A DNA stretch of 16,332 nt from DAXETY01 sp051155755 (GCA_051155755.1 DAXETY010000018.1:1-16332), one strand, 5' to 3'. Shown: positions 1 to 7,450, counted from the first letter of the stretch. A program made the numbers and translations. The notes: generated by a model from the sequence alone, not told the origin.

Positions 1-1
1 C

Positions 2-553
2 ACCGCCCTGCTGACGATCATCGACGCCGCCGGATTCGAAGAACTGACCGCGGCCGAAGACGTCAAATCCGTACCGACGGTGATCCTGGACGGACAGTAT
101 CGCTGGACCGGCGCCTTCCCGCTTCAGGAGCTTGCCGAAGCTGCAGTGGCACGCGATCCGGCCAAGCTGGACCGCTCGACACTGGAACGCATGGTGGTGG
201 AAGGCGGCGCGGCGGATTTGGCGGCGATGATGCAGGACCGGGGGACGATTTTTCCGGGTTTCTATGACCTGATCGCCACGGAAAACTTTACGGTGCGACT
301 GGCGGCCATGGTCACGATGGAAGAGCTGGCGGAACGCAACGCCGAATTGGCCCGGCAAGCCGTCGCACCGCTATGGGAGCGGTTCGAGCGGGCCTCGGAC
401 ACCATCCGCGGCGATATCCTATACGTGTTTGGAGAGATTGGCTCGGAAGCGGCCCTTCAGCACCTGAAATCCGTGGCATCCGGAGACTACGATGCCGAGG
501 TCAAGGAAGCGGCGGTAGAGGCGGTGGAGAAGATCGCGGAGCGGGGTGATTAG
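2..553 (+). CDS. Thioredoxin-fold / HEAT-like repeat protein, C-terminal part (5' truncated by window)
   Basis: The frame is open from base 2 to a TAG at 551-553, giving 183 visible residues; the true start lies upstream of the window. A GTG at 80 is an internal candidate start, but the codons before it are in frame and fit the fold, so I read the gene as truncated. Fragment residues 19-34 contain SVPTVILDG followed by an aromatic residue and Thr-Gly, which resembles the cis-proline strand-turn-strand of thioredoxin/glutaredoxin folds. The CxxC active site, if present, would be upstream and cannot be seen. From about residue 50 the protein is helical and hydrophilic, and the last 55 residues look like one HEAT-type repeat (RGDILYVFGEIGSEAAL, then a second helix). 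A redox or scaffold role is an inference from the fold only. It is convergent with the ribosomal operon. Confidence 0.7.
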   Translation, partial: TALLTIIDAAGFEELTAAEDVKSVPTVILDGQYRWTGAFPLQELAEAAVARDPAKLDRSTLERMVVEGGAADLAAMMQDRGTIFPGFYDLIATENFTVRLAAMVTMEELAERNAELARQAVAPLWERFERASDTIRGDILYVFGEIGSEAALQHLKSVASGDYDAEVKEAAVEAVEKIAERGD

Positions 554-604
554 GATCACCGTGAATGGTTTTCGGTATTCCCGATGAAAGCTTGCCAAAC
601 AGTT

Positions 605-640
605 CCATTGGTTTGATTGGTCTCATTGGTTTTATTGGTT
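605..640. repeat. 9-bp tandem repeat, left arm (four units, NNATTGGTT)
   Basis: Four consecutive 9-bp units at 605-613, 614-622, 623-631 and 632-640 share ATTGGTT (the second ends in C). A degenerate fifth unit may follow at 641-650. On the opposite strand the units read AACCAATNN, the same core as the right arm at 730-774, so the two arms are inverted relative to each other and could form a long imperfect stem. Confidence 0.85.
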
Positions 641-654
641 CCATCCGGTTTACC

Positions 655-676
655 CCAATCGACTTGCATCGATTGG
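655..676. repeat. Perfect 8-bp inverted repeat between the two 9-bp arrays
   Basis: CCAATCGA (655-662) and TCGATTGG (669-676) are perfectly complementary around the 6-nt loop CTTGCA. The arms reuse the CCAAT core of the flanking arrays, so the whole region is symmetric around this point. It has no T-tract and is not a typical terminator. Confidence 0.8.
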
Positions 677-729
677 TACATTGCAGACATCCGGAAAACC
701 TGTAAAATGGATTCGGTTTATTCTTTCCC

Positions 730-774
730 AACCAATTGAACCAATTGAACCAATCGAACCAATTGAACCAATCA
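730..774. repeat. 9-bp tandem repeat, right arm (five units, AACCAATNN)
   Basis: Five consecutive units at 730-738, 739-747, 748-756, 757-765 and 766-774 read AACCAATTG, AACCAATTG, AACCAATCG, AACCAATTG and AACCAATCA. Only the last two bases vary. The array is the inverted counterpart of 605-640, with 89 bp between the arms. Confidence 0.9.
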
Positions 775-796
775 AATGATTCATCTTCCCAAAATC

Positions 797-826
797 AAAC
801 GCCCCGCTCGAATCGGCGAGGCGTTT
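797..826 (-). terminator. Bidirectional intrinsic terminator after rplQ
   Basis: AAACGCC at 797-803 pairs with GGCGTTT at 820-826, continuing inward to an 11-bp stem with an 8-nt loop. In minus-strand RNA the single non-Watson-Crick position is a G-U wobble, so the stem is continuous and is followed by a U-rich stretch (UUUGAUUUU). In plus-strand RNA the same position is a C-A mismatch but the tail is TTTCTTTT. It lies about 30 nt past the rplQ stop and can close both convergent units. Confidence 0.82.
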
Positions 827-857
827 CTTTTCCCATATGATATCAAACCGAGGCCTG

Positions 858-1574
858 CTAAGATTCGTCTTCGTCTTTTTTTGAGGCCTTCTGGGCGGTC
901 TTTTTTTTGGGCTTTTCCGGCTCCGCCTCGACCGCCTCCGTTTCATCTGCTTGCGGCTCGGCGGCTTGCGCTTCGATTTCGGCCTCCGCCTCTAGGGCGG
1001 GTTCAGCGGGTTCCTCCTCCACCTGGGTTTTCCCTGCAGCTTCAGCGGTCTCTTCGGCCGCCGGCTCCGGCTCGGCTGTCGCAGGCGCTTCTTCTGCGGG
1101 CGCGGTTTCAGCGGTCTCGGTTGTTTTTTCCGGTTTCGGCGCGGCTTCCGCTGCCGTTTCTTTTTTCGGAGCGGCTTTGGTCTTGGCGGGTTTCTTCTTT
1201 GTCTTCCCCGCAACGGTCTCTTTGGTGACCAATTCCACCAGGGATATCGGGGCCGCATCTCCGGGGCGGGTTCCCAGTTTCACCACGCGCGTGTATCCGC
1301 CGGACAAACCCGCATAGCGGTCGGAAGCTTCCTCGAAGAGTTTGTGGACGATCTGTTTTTCGCGCACAATGGCCAGGGCCTGGCGGCGGGCGTGCAGATC
1401 GCCCTTTTTGGCCAGGGTAATCAAATGGTCCGCCCAGCGCCGCAGTTCCTTGGCTTTGGCGTCGGTGGTGCGAATTCGATCGTGTTTAAACAGCGAGGTC
1501 ACCATGTTGCGGAACATGGCATCGCGATGGCTCGAAGTGCGGTTCAGTTTCAGACCGGTTTTACGATGTCTCAT
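858..1574 (-). CDS. rplQ: 50S ribosomal protein L17 with long Ala/Glu/Pro/Lys tail
   Basis: L17 sits at the peptide-exit-tunnel side of the 50S subunit. Residues 1-117 are a complete L17 core, from MRHRKTGLKLNR to SLVELVTKE, matching the usual family length of about 115-130. Residues 121-238 are an extra low-complexity tail: a basic Lys/Pro stretch (123-138), an acidic Ala/Glu/Pro/Thr segment (about 140-222), then a Lys-rich end and a short acidic terminus. The tail has no predicted fold I recognise. The start is ATG; the Shine-Dalgarno GAGGAG lies in the Glu codons that end rpoA, about 12 nt upstream, so translation of the two is probably coupled. It is the last gene of the operon, with the terminator just downstream. 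Confidence 0.96.
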   Translation of the reverse strand: MRHRKTGLKLNRTSSHRDAMFRNMVTSLFKHDRIRTTDAKAKELRRWADHLITLAKKGDLHARRQALAIVREKQIVHKLFEEASDRYAGLSGGYTRVVKLGTRPGDAAPISLVELVTKETVAGKTKKKPAKTKAAPKKETAAEAAPKPEKTTETAETAPAEEAPATAEPEPAAEETAEAAGKTQVEEEPAEPALEAEAEIEAQAAEPQADETEAVEAEPEKPKKKTAQKASKKDEDES

Positions 1575-1583
1575 GGTACCGAT

Positions 1584-2603
1584 TTACTCCTCTTCTTCGA
1601 CGACTTCCTCCGGCGGCTCGAAACCCTCGAGCTTCATTCCCAGGGAAAGCCCCATTTCAGACAGTACTTCCTTGATCTCGTTCAGAGACTTACGGCCGAA
1701 GTTTTTGGTCTTCAGCATTTCCGCTTCCGTTTTGGAGACCAGCTGCCAGATTTTGTGGATGTCGGCATTCTTTAGACAATTGGCGCTGCGCACCGACAGT
1801 TCCAGTTCTTCGACGCTGCGGTAGAGGTTGTCGTTCCAATCCGGTTGTTCCTCACCCTCGACCTCTTCATGGTGCTTCGGTTCGGCTTTTTCGTCGAAAT
1901 TGATGAAAATCGCCATTTGTTCCTTGAGAATTTTGGCGCCGTAGGCCACGCAATCTTCCGGCATGATGCTGCCGTCGGTCCAGACCTCGATGGTCAATTT
2001 ATCGTAGTCGGTGCGCTGACCGACACGCGCCTGTCCGACCGTGTAATTGACGCGCTTGACCGGAGAGAAGACCGCATCGATGGGGATGGTGCCGATGGGT
2101 GCGTCTTCGTCCTTGTTGCTCTCCGCCAGGGAATAGCCCTTGCCGGTCTTGACCGTCATTTCCATGTTCAGCGATGCATTTTCACTCAGAGTGGCAATGT
2201 GCTCGTTTGGATTGAGCACCTCCACCCGGCCGTCGTCGCTGGTGATGCTGCCGGCGGTCACCGTGGACTCGCCGTTGGCTTCAATGCGAATCACGTGCGA
2301 TTCCAGGTCGGCAACCTTGAGACGGACCTCCTTGAGATTCAATATGATTTCGGAAACATCTTCCAGCACACCGGGGATCGTGCTGAACTCGTGCATGACC
2401 CCGTCGATTTTCACGGAGGTAACCGCTGCGCCGTGCAGTGAAGAAAGAATCACGCGTCGCAGGGCATTGCCGATGGTAATGCCGAATCCGCGCTCCAGTG
2501 GTTCGCATACGAACTTGCCGTAATAAGGTTTGCTGACAACCTGCACTTTTTCCGGCCGGATCAAGTCTCGCCAGTTTATGTACATGTTTTCGTTTGAAGG
2601 CAT
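1584..2603 (-). CDS. rpoA: DNA-directed RNA polymerase subunit alpha
   Basis: The alpha dimer nucleates RNA polymerase assembly. From the ATG at 2603 the product is 339 residues. Residues 1 to about 240 form the N-terminal dimerisation domain (LERGFGITIGNALRRVLLSS-type motif, here NALRRVILSSL). An acidic linker (about 240-262) follows, then the C-terminal domain with SVRSANCLKNADI and NFGRKSLNEIKE, which carries the UP-element and activator-contact surface. An upstream in-frame ATG at 2630 lacks a Shine-Dalgarno, whereas GGAG stands 8 nt before the ATG at 2603, so I chose the latter. The 182-nt spacer to rpsD is unusually long. The C-terminus ends in a run of Glu whose codons serve as the rplQ ribosome-binding site. 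Confidence 0.97.
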   Translation of the reverse strand: MPSNENMYINWRDLIRPEKVQVVSKPYYGKFVCEPLERGFGITIGNALRRVILSSLHGAAVTSVKIDGVMHEFSTIPGVLEDVSEIILNLKEVRLKVADLESHVIRIEANGESTVTAGSITSDDGRVEVLNPNEHIATLSENASLNMEMTVKTGKGYSLAESNKDEDAPIGTIPIDAVFSPVKRVNYTVGQARVGQRTDYDKLTIEVWTDGSIMPEDCVAYGAKILKEQMAIFINFDEKAEPKHHEEVEGEEQPDWNDNLYRSVEELELSVRSANCLKNADIHKIWQLVSKTEAEMLKTKNFGRKSLNEIKEVLSEMGLSLGMKLEGFEPPEEVVEEEE

Positions 2604-2785
2604 AGTTACATCTCCAGCATTTGTGTTCATGGGTTTCTGCTAACTGGAGTTTGGATCAGCAAGTCCGATAATTCCCACCGCAGATCAGTTCCAAAATCTC
2701 CAGGCCGGGTCGGTGACATTCTCGCACCATGGCCACCCTGCCGACGATCGGGCCAATCGGCAGCGCAGTCCCCGAACGGCGCCGA

Positions 2786-3415
2786 CTATTTGGAGTAAAG
2801 TTCGACGACCAGTTGTTCCTGAATCGGCATCGTAAGGTCCTCGCGGACCGGAAAACTTTTCACGACACCTTTCATGTTTTCTTTTTCCAGGTCCAGCCAC
2901 TGGGGAACACCCCGGCGGACGACCGCATCCAGAGAGTCGCTGATCGACTGCATCTTACGGCTTTTATCCCGGACTTCGACAACATCGTTGACACCGACCT
3001 GAAACGATGGAATGTCGACTTTATTCCCATTGACGGTAAAGTGTCCGTGCCGCACAAAGTGGCGGCCCTGGCTGCGCGAATTCACAAAACCCAGCCGATA
3101 CACCACGTTGTCGAGCCTGCGCTCGAGTGACACCAGCAAATTGGTGCCGGTGACGCCTTTCTGGCGATCGGCGCGGGCGAAAAAGAGGCGGAATTGTTTT
3201 TCCGAAAGTCCATACATGCGTTTGATTTTCTGTTTTTCCCGCAGCTGAATTCCGTAATCGGAAATTTTTCGTCCTCTCCGCTGCCCGTGTTCTCCCGGGG
3301 GGTACCCGCGGCGGTCGAACGCGCATTTATCGGAAAAACAGCGGTCTCCCTTCAGGTAGAGCTTGAGTGCTTCCCGGCGGCAAATACGGCATACCGATCC
3401 TGTGTAGCGTGCCAA
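2786..3415 (-). CDS. rpsD: 30S ribosomal protein S4, zinc-binding form
   Basis: S4 is a primary 16S-rRNA binder that nucleates 30S assembly, and in some bacteria it represses the alpha operon. The product is 209 residues, a normal length. Cys9, Cys12, Cys26 and Cys31 make the N-terminal zinc site of C+ S4 proteins. The S4 RNA-binding domain follows (about 97-160, SLERRLDNVVYRLGF), and the chain ends VELYSK as usual. The start codon is TTG: the family begins MARY, no ATG is available in place, and a perfect AGGAGG lies 5 nt upstream (3421-3426). Confidence 0.97.
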   Translation of the reverse strand: MARYTGSVCRICRREALKLYLKGDRCFSDKCAFDRRGYPPGEHGQRRGRKISDYGIQLREKQKIKRMYGLSEKQFRLFFARADRQKGVTGTNLLVSLERRLDNVVYRLGFVNSRSQGRHFVRHGHFTVNGNKVDIPSFQVGVNDVVEVRDKSRKMQSISDSLDAVVRRGVPQWLDLEKENMKGVVKSFPVREDLTMPIQEQLVVELYSK

Positions 3416-3420
3416 ATTAT

Positions 3421-3426
3421 CCTCCT
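3421..3426 (-). promoter_or_regulatory. Shine-Dalgarno AGGAGG deciding the TTG start of rpsD
   Basis: The minus strand reads AGGAGG, then ATAAT, then TTG. The full anti-SD match at 5-nt spacing supports TTG at 3415 as the start. Confidence 0.85.
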
Positions 3427-3498
3427 GTAATTATTTTATTTCAGCGTCCATCGCAGAACCAACGGAACCGCAATTGCCGGCTCCATCGCGGGCATGGA

Positions 3499-3885
3499 TC
3501 ACACCCGGCGCCGTTTCGGCGGGCGACAGCCGTTGTGGGGTATCGGCGTCACATCTTTGATCATGATGATGTTGAAACCGGCGGCTTGCAGCGAACGCAG
3601 CGCCGATTCCCGGCCGGGACCGGGCCCTTTGACGAACACCTCCACGTTTTTCATCCCGTGGTCCATGGCTTTCTTGGCAGCGTCTTCGGCCGCCATCTGG
3701 GCTGCAAACGGTGTGCTTTTGCGCGAACCCTTGAATCCCTGGACACCCGCACTGGACCAGGAAACCACGTTGCCGGTTGGATCCGTGATGGTTACGATCG
3801 TGTTATTAAACGTCGACTGAATGTGAACCACACCATTCTGAATGTTCTTCTTTTCTTTCTTTTTCGTTCGTACTTTCTTGGCCAT
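3499..3885 (-). CDS. rpsK: 30S ribosomal protein S11
   Basis: S11 lines the platform of the 30S subunit near the mRNA exit. The 128-residue product is full length and shows the family signatures NGVVHIQSTFNNTIVTITD, VKGPGPGRESALR and the C-terminal HNGCRPPKRRRV. The Asn-Gly in that last motif is the site that forms isoaspartate in E. coli S11. The start is ATG, with AGAGG 8 nt upstream. It lies between rpsM (115-nt spacer) and rpsD (83-nt spacer), the standard alpha-operon position. Confidence 0.97.
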   Translation of the reverse strand: MAKKVRTKKKEKKNIQNGVVHIQSTFNNTIVTITDPTGNVVSWSSAGVQGFKGSRKSTPFAAQMAAEDAAKKAMDHGMKNVEVFVKGPGPGRESALRSLQAAGFNIIMIKDVTPIPHNGCRPPKRRRV

Positions 3886-3914
3886 GAAATCGCCTCTGTG
3901 GGTCTATGCGTTTG

Positions 3915-4000
3915 AAATAACCGGTTGAGCGGTCGTGCCGTCGCACTGTGAGCCGTCATTCCGCCCCGGCATCCCGCTCCGTCCGGGCACCCGGTGAAGG

Positions 4001-4006
<6 letters not shown>
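3915..4006 (-). other. rpsM-rpsK spacer enclosed by an 8-bp inverted repeat
   Basis: AAATAACC (3915-3922) is exactly complementary to GGTTATTT (3999-4006), which overlaps the rpsM stop codon. The 76 nt between them are GC-rich and contain further short complementary segments, for example GCCCGG with CCGGGC. A multi-branched RNA fold is possible. I see no coding capacity and no terminator tail. Confidence 0.45.
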
Positions 4007-4384
<378 letters not shown>

Positions 4385-4389
4385 ACCGT

Positions 4390-4395
4390 CCTCCT
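4390..4395 (-). promoter_or_regulatory. Shine-Dalgarno AGGAGG deciding the TTG start of rpsM
   Basis: The minus strand reads AGGAGG, ACGGT, TTG. A perfect anti-SD match at 5-nt spacing fixes the TTG at 4384. Confidence 0.85.
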
Positions 4396-4402
4396 GGGTG
4401 GA

Positions 4403-4516
4403 TCACCCCTGTCGTTGTTTATGTCGCTTGTTCTCACAAATGATCCGGACGATCCCTTTCCTGCGGATCACCTTGCACTTCGGACAAATTTTTCGGACCG
4501 ACGCTCTCACTTTCAT
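4403..4516 (-). CDS. rpmJ: 50S ribosomal protein L36, zinc-binding form
   Basis: This 37-codon gene lies between infA and rpsM. The protein begins MKVRASVRKICPKC and carries Cys11, Cys14, Cys27 and His32, the complete CCCH zinc ribbon of the C+ type of L36. L36 binds 23S rRNA and stabilises the 50S core. The start is ATG, with GGGAG 9 nt upstream. The 86-nt spacer to infA includes a small hairpin (CCATTG with CAATGG). Confidence 0.96.
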   Translation of the reverse strand: MKVRASVRKICPKCKVIRRKGIVRIICENKRHKQRQG

Positions 4517-4602
4517 GAAACCACACTCCCTTTCCCTACCGCGAGGTACCCGGTGCGCCCATTGGCAAGCTTGGATTCAATGGAACAACCGCTCGTAAAC
4601 CT

Positions 4603-4821
4603 TCACTTGGATCGATAGGTAATCCGCCCCCGGGTCAGATCGTAAGGTGACAACTCCACGGTTACCTTGTCTCCGGGTAATATCTTGATAAAATGCATGC
4701 GCATTTTGCCCGAGATATGGGCCAAAACCTGGTGTTTGTTTTCGAGTTCGACCTTGAACATCGCATTGGGCAGAGTTTCGAGAACGACCCCTTCCACCCG
4801 AATCGGTTCTTCTTTGGCCAT
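4603..4821 (-). CDS. infA: Translation initiation factor IF-1
   Basis: IF-1 is a 72-residue single OB-fold protein that occupies the A site of the 30S subunit during initiation. The sequence MAKEEPIRVEGVVLE, NAMFKVELENKHQVLAHISGK and the end LTRGRITYRSK match IF-1 along the full length. The start is ATG behind GGGGGT. It follows secY by 98 nt, with no map or adk in between. Placing infA beside rpmJ and the alpha block is a common bacterial arrangement. Confidence 0.97.
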   Translation of the reverse strand: MAKEEPIRVEGVVLETLPNAMFKVELENKHQVLAHISGKMRMHFIKILPGDKVTVELSPYDLTRGRITYRSK

Positions 4822-4919
4822 CGTACCCCCAGTCGGTTGTTTTCAAACGGCGGCCGCACGCCATTACAGCCCGCCGATCGAAACCTGCGTGGCTGACAGA
4901 TATCCGCGGCAAATTCGGA

Positions 4920-6218
4920 TCAGTAACGCCCGCGGATCCGGGTGCCGGCTTTTTTCAGAAACCCTTCGTAGTGGCGCGTGAGCATGTGAGACTCCATCTG
5001 AGCCACCGTATCGATCGCCACGCCGACAACGATCAGCAGTGCCGTACCGCCGAAGTAGAACGGAACGTTGAACCGGGTGATCAGAATCGACGGCAGAACG
5101 CAGACGGCCGATACGTAAATCGCACCGCCCAGGGTAATCCGTGTGAGCACTTTGTCGATGTAATCCGCAGTCCGCTTCCCGGGACGGATGCCGGGTATGT
5201 AGCCCCCCTGACGCTTCATGTTGTCGGCCACATCCACCGGGTTAAACGTCACGGCGGTGTAAAAATAACAGAAAAAGAAAATCAGCCCCACGAACAGCAG
5301 TTCGTAAACCGCATTGCCCGGGGTAAGCGCGGCGACCATGTCCTGGATCCAGGGTATGGTAATAAAACTGGAGATGGTTGCCGGAAACATCATGATCGAG
5401 GAGGCAAAAATGGGCGGGATGACACCGGACATGTTGATTTTCAAAGGCAAATGCGTGCTTTGCCCGCCGTAGATCCGCCGCCCAACGACCCGCTTGGCGT
5501 ATTGGACCGGGATGCGGCGTTGGCCCTGCTCGACAAAAATGATGAAGGCCACCACTGCAATCATCAGCACCGTGAGGATAATCACCGGGAAAATTCCCAT
5601 GGCGCCGGTGGAGACAAGCCGGAAGGTATTGCCGATGGCCGTCGGCATCCTCGCAACGATGCCGGCGAAAATGATCAGCGAAATCCCGTTGCCGATGCCC
5701 CGTTCGGTGATCTGCTCTCCCAGCCACATGATAAAAGCGGTGCCGGCGGTCAACGTGATCACCGACATCAACCGGAATCCCCATCCGGGATCGATCACCG
5801 CACCCATGCGCTCCAGACCGATACTGATGCCGAAGCCCTGGATTATGCTTAAAATCACCGTTCCGTAACGGGTGTACTGGGTAATTTTCTTGCGCCCCTG
5901 TTCCCCCTCTTTCTTCAGCTGTTCCAGATGTGGAATCACCACTGTCATCAGCTGCAGAATAATGGACGCGCTGATGTAAGGCATGATGCCGAGAGCGAAC
6001 ACGGAAAGCTGCTCCAAGGCTCCGCCGGAAAACATGTTGAAAATATCCAGAATGGTGCCTTTGGCGCGATCGAAGATTTCCGCCAGCGCCACACTGTCGA
6101 TGCCGGGTACGGGCACATGGACACCGATCCGGTACACCACCAGCAGGGCCAGCGTGAAAATGATCCGCTTCTTCAGCTCGGGGATTTTGAAGATATTGCC
6201 GAATCCACCTCCGATCAT
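4920..6218 (-). CDS. secY: Preprotein translocase subunit SecY
   Basis: SecY forms the channel of the SecYEG translocon in the inner membrane. The 432-residue product is full length and hydrophobic, consistent with ten membrane segments (the first about 18-38). Visible motifs are ALGIMPYISASIILQL (75-90), ERGIGNGISL (172-181), the cytoplasmic loop RRIPVQYAKR (234-243), LPLKINMSGVIPPIFASS (257-274) and NPVDVADNMKRQGGYIPGIR (326-345). The start ATG lies 3 nt past the rplO stop, with AGGTGG within the end of rplO, so the two are probably coupled. It is the last gene of the spc block, as usual. Confidence 0.98.
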   Translation of the reverse strand: MIGGGFGNIFKIPELKKRIIFTLALLVVYRIGVHVPVPGIDSVALAEIFDRAKGTILDIFNMFSGGALEQLSVFALGIMPYISASIILQLMTVVIPHLEQLKKEGEQGRKKITQYTRYGTVILSIIQGFGISIGLERMGAVIDPGWGFRLMSVITLTAGTAFIMWLGEQITERGIGNGISLIIFAGIVARMPTAIGNTFRLVSTGAMGIFPVIILTVLMIAVVAFIIFVEQGQRRIPVQYAKRVVGRRIYGGQSTHLPLKINMSGVIPPIFASSIMMFPATISSFITIPWIQDMVAALTPGNAVYELLFVGLIFFFCYFYTAVTFNPVDVADNMKRQGGYIPGIRPGKRTADYIDKVLTRITLGGAIYVSAVCVLPSILITRFNVPFYFGGTALLIVVGVAIDTVAQMESHMLTRHYEGFLKKAGTRIRGRY

Positions 6219-6221
6219 GAT

Positions 6222-6656
6222 TTATTCCACCTTTCCGCCAGCAGCCTCTATTTTCGCCCGGGCGGTTTTGCTTACGGCATCGAGTTCCACCGTCAGCGGC
6301 ACGCCGATCTCTCCCTGACCCAGCAACTTGATGCCGTCCCGCCGTCCCTTTACAAGGCCGGCGCGCACCAGGGCGACTTCGTCGACCGTGCTGCCGCTTT
6401 CAAATCCGGCCAGATCCCGCAGGTTGACCACTGCATAGCGTTTACCAAACACATTGGTGAACCCGCGTTTGGGCAAACGGCGATGAATGGGCATCTGCCC
6501 GCCTTCGTAACCGGGCCGCACACCGCCGCCGGAGCGACTGTTGAACCCTTTGGTACCCCGACCGGCGGTTTTTCCGTGCCCGGATCCAACCCCCCGGCCG
6601 ATGCGCTTCCGAGGCTTCCGAGCGCCCGGTGCCGGTGCCAGTTCATCGAGTCGCAT
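6222..6656 (-). CDS. rplO: 50S ribosomal protein L15
   Basis: L15 is a late-assembling 50S protein. The 144-residue product has the Gly/Arg-rich N-terminal extension (RKRIGRGVGSGHGKTAGRG), the GFEGGQMP-type motif (here GYEGGQMPIHRRLPKRGF) and a globular C-terminal half ending in EAAGGKVE. It overlaps the end of rpmD by 14 nt, and its strong GGAGGAGGTGAG ribosome-binding site is built from the last rpmD codons, a sign of translational coupling. The start is ATG. Confidence 0.97.
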   Translation of the reverse strand: MRLDELAPAPGARKPRKRIGRGVGSGHGKTAGRGTKGFNSRSGGGVRPGYEGGQMPIHRRLPKRGFTNVFGKRYAVVNLRDLAGFESGSTVDEVALVRAGLVKGRRDGIKLLGQGEIGVPLTVELDAVSKTARAKIEAAGGKVE

Positions 6657-6840
6657 CGCTCACCTCCTCCGTACTCACCATATGCGCAACGCTTTGAACC
6701 ATTCCCCGAATCTCGGGGGTGTCCATTCGCACAACACTCCGGTTCAGCTTTGTCAAACCCAGGCCGCGAATCACCTTACGGTGTTTTTCCGGCCGCCCGA
6801 TCATGCTCTTGATCAGCGTAATTTTCAACTTGCCGGCCAT
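6643..6840 (-). CDS. rpmD: 50S ribosomal protein L30
   Basis: The 65-residue product begins MAGKLKITLIKSMIGRPEKHRK and contains GLGLTKLNRSVVRMDTPEI, the L30 signature; length is normal. L30 packs on the 50S surface. I chose the ATG at 6840 because AAAGGA stands just upstream and family members start here; the frame is open further upstream but that stretch has no similarity. It lies between rpsE (108-nt spacer) and rplO (14-nt overlap). Confidence 0.95.
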   Translation of the reverse strand: MAGKLKITLIKSMIGRPEKHRKVIRGLGLTKLNRSVVRMDTPEIRGMVQSVAHMVSTEEVSDATR

Positions 6841-6948
6841 TGCTATCCTTTCTGCGACGATCGCCCTGCCCCACCGTCGAAAAACGAGGCCCCAAACAAA
6901 ATGATGTTTTTTCAACGTTTGAAACGCTCAGTTGCGTTCGAGGGTGGA

Positions 6949-7443
6949 TCAAAGTTCCTCGACCCGAACCCCGCGCCGGCTGGCCACCTGTTCACGACTC
7001 TGCAGTTGCTGCAGACCCTCCAGGGTCGCTTTAACGACGTTGTGCGGATTGTTGGTGCCCATGCACTTGGTCAAAATATTCTGCACGCCGGCCGCTTCCA
7101 GTACCGCTCGCACGGCACCGCCGGCGATGACACCGGTACCCGGTGAGGCGGGTTTGAGCAGAACGCGACCGGCCCCGAAACGCCCGATGACTTCATAGGG
7201 AATCGTTCCGTCGATCAGAGGCACTTCGATCATGCTCTTTTTGGCCTTTTCGACGCCCTTGCGGATGGCTTCCGGAACTTCACCGGCCTTGCCAAGGCCG
7301 AAACCGACATTGCCGTCACCGTCGCCGACCACCACGATGGCGCTGAAACTGAAACGTCGCCCGCCTTTGACCACCTTGGCCACACGGTTGATGTGCACAA
7401 CCTTGTCGATTAACTGATATTCTTCTGATTCCTGTCGTAACAA
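6949..7443 (-). CDS. rpsE: 30S ribosomal protein S5
   Basis: S5 acts at the mRNA entry side and in decoding fidelity. The 164-residue product has the double-stranded-RNA-binding-like N-terminal domain (about 10-75, VVKGGRRFSFSAIVVVGDG and GFGLGKAGEVPEAIRKG) and the C-terminal domain (LKPASPGTGVIAGGAVRAVLE, then NPHNVVKATLEGL). The start codon is TTG, with AGGAGG 7 nt upstream (7451-7456); no in-frame ATG or GTG exists just upstream. A different-frame ATG at this ribosome-binding site opens a frame that has no family similarity. Confidence 0.96.
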   Translation of the reverse strand: MLRQESEEYQLIDKVVHINRVAKVVKGGRRFSFSAIVVVGDGDGNVGFGLGKAGEVPEAIRKGVEKAKKSMIEVPLIDGTIPYEVIGRFGAGRVLLKPASPGTGVIAGGAVRAVLEAAGVQNILTKCMGTNNPHNVVKATLEGLQQLQSREQVASRRGVRVEEL

Positions 7444-7450
7444 GTACCCG

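Larger units (their letters stand above)
554..857. other. 304-nt convergent intergenic region, no gene
   Basis: This stretch separates the thioredoxin/HEAT gene from rplQ. I see no supportable coding region. It holds two inverted arrays of 9-bp repeats (605-640 and 730-774), a perfect central hairpin (655-676) made of the same core, and the operon terminator (797-826). Short frames crossing it give repetitive Ser-Ile-Gly or Pro-Ile-Lys strings that simply reflect the repeats. Confidence 0.85.

Noticed and set aside
554..857. CRISPR-like array in the convergent intergenic region
   Set aside because: The repeats are 9 bp and directly tandem without spacers, in two inverted groups; this does not fit a CRISPR array.
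907..1317. 136-codon plus-strand frame rich in Ser/Ala/Gly
   Set aside because: It is the reverse complement of the low-complexity L17 tail; the Ser/Ala/Gly content follows from the Glu/Ala/Pro codons on the other strand.
4971..5852. 293-codon plus-strand open frame opposite secY
   Set aside because: It is exactly antisense to a complete, well-conserved SecY; its composition (His/Arg/Asp-rich) is that of a shadow frame and it has no recognisable domain.
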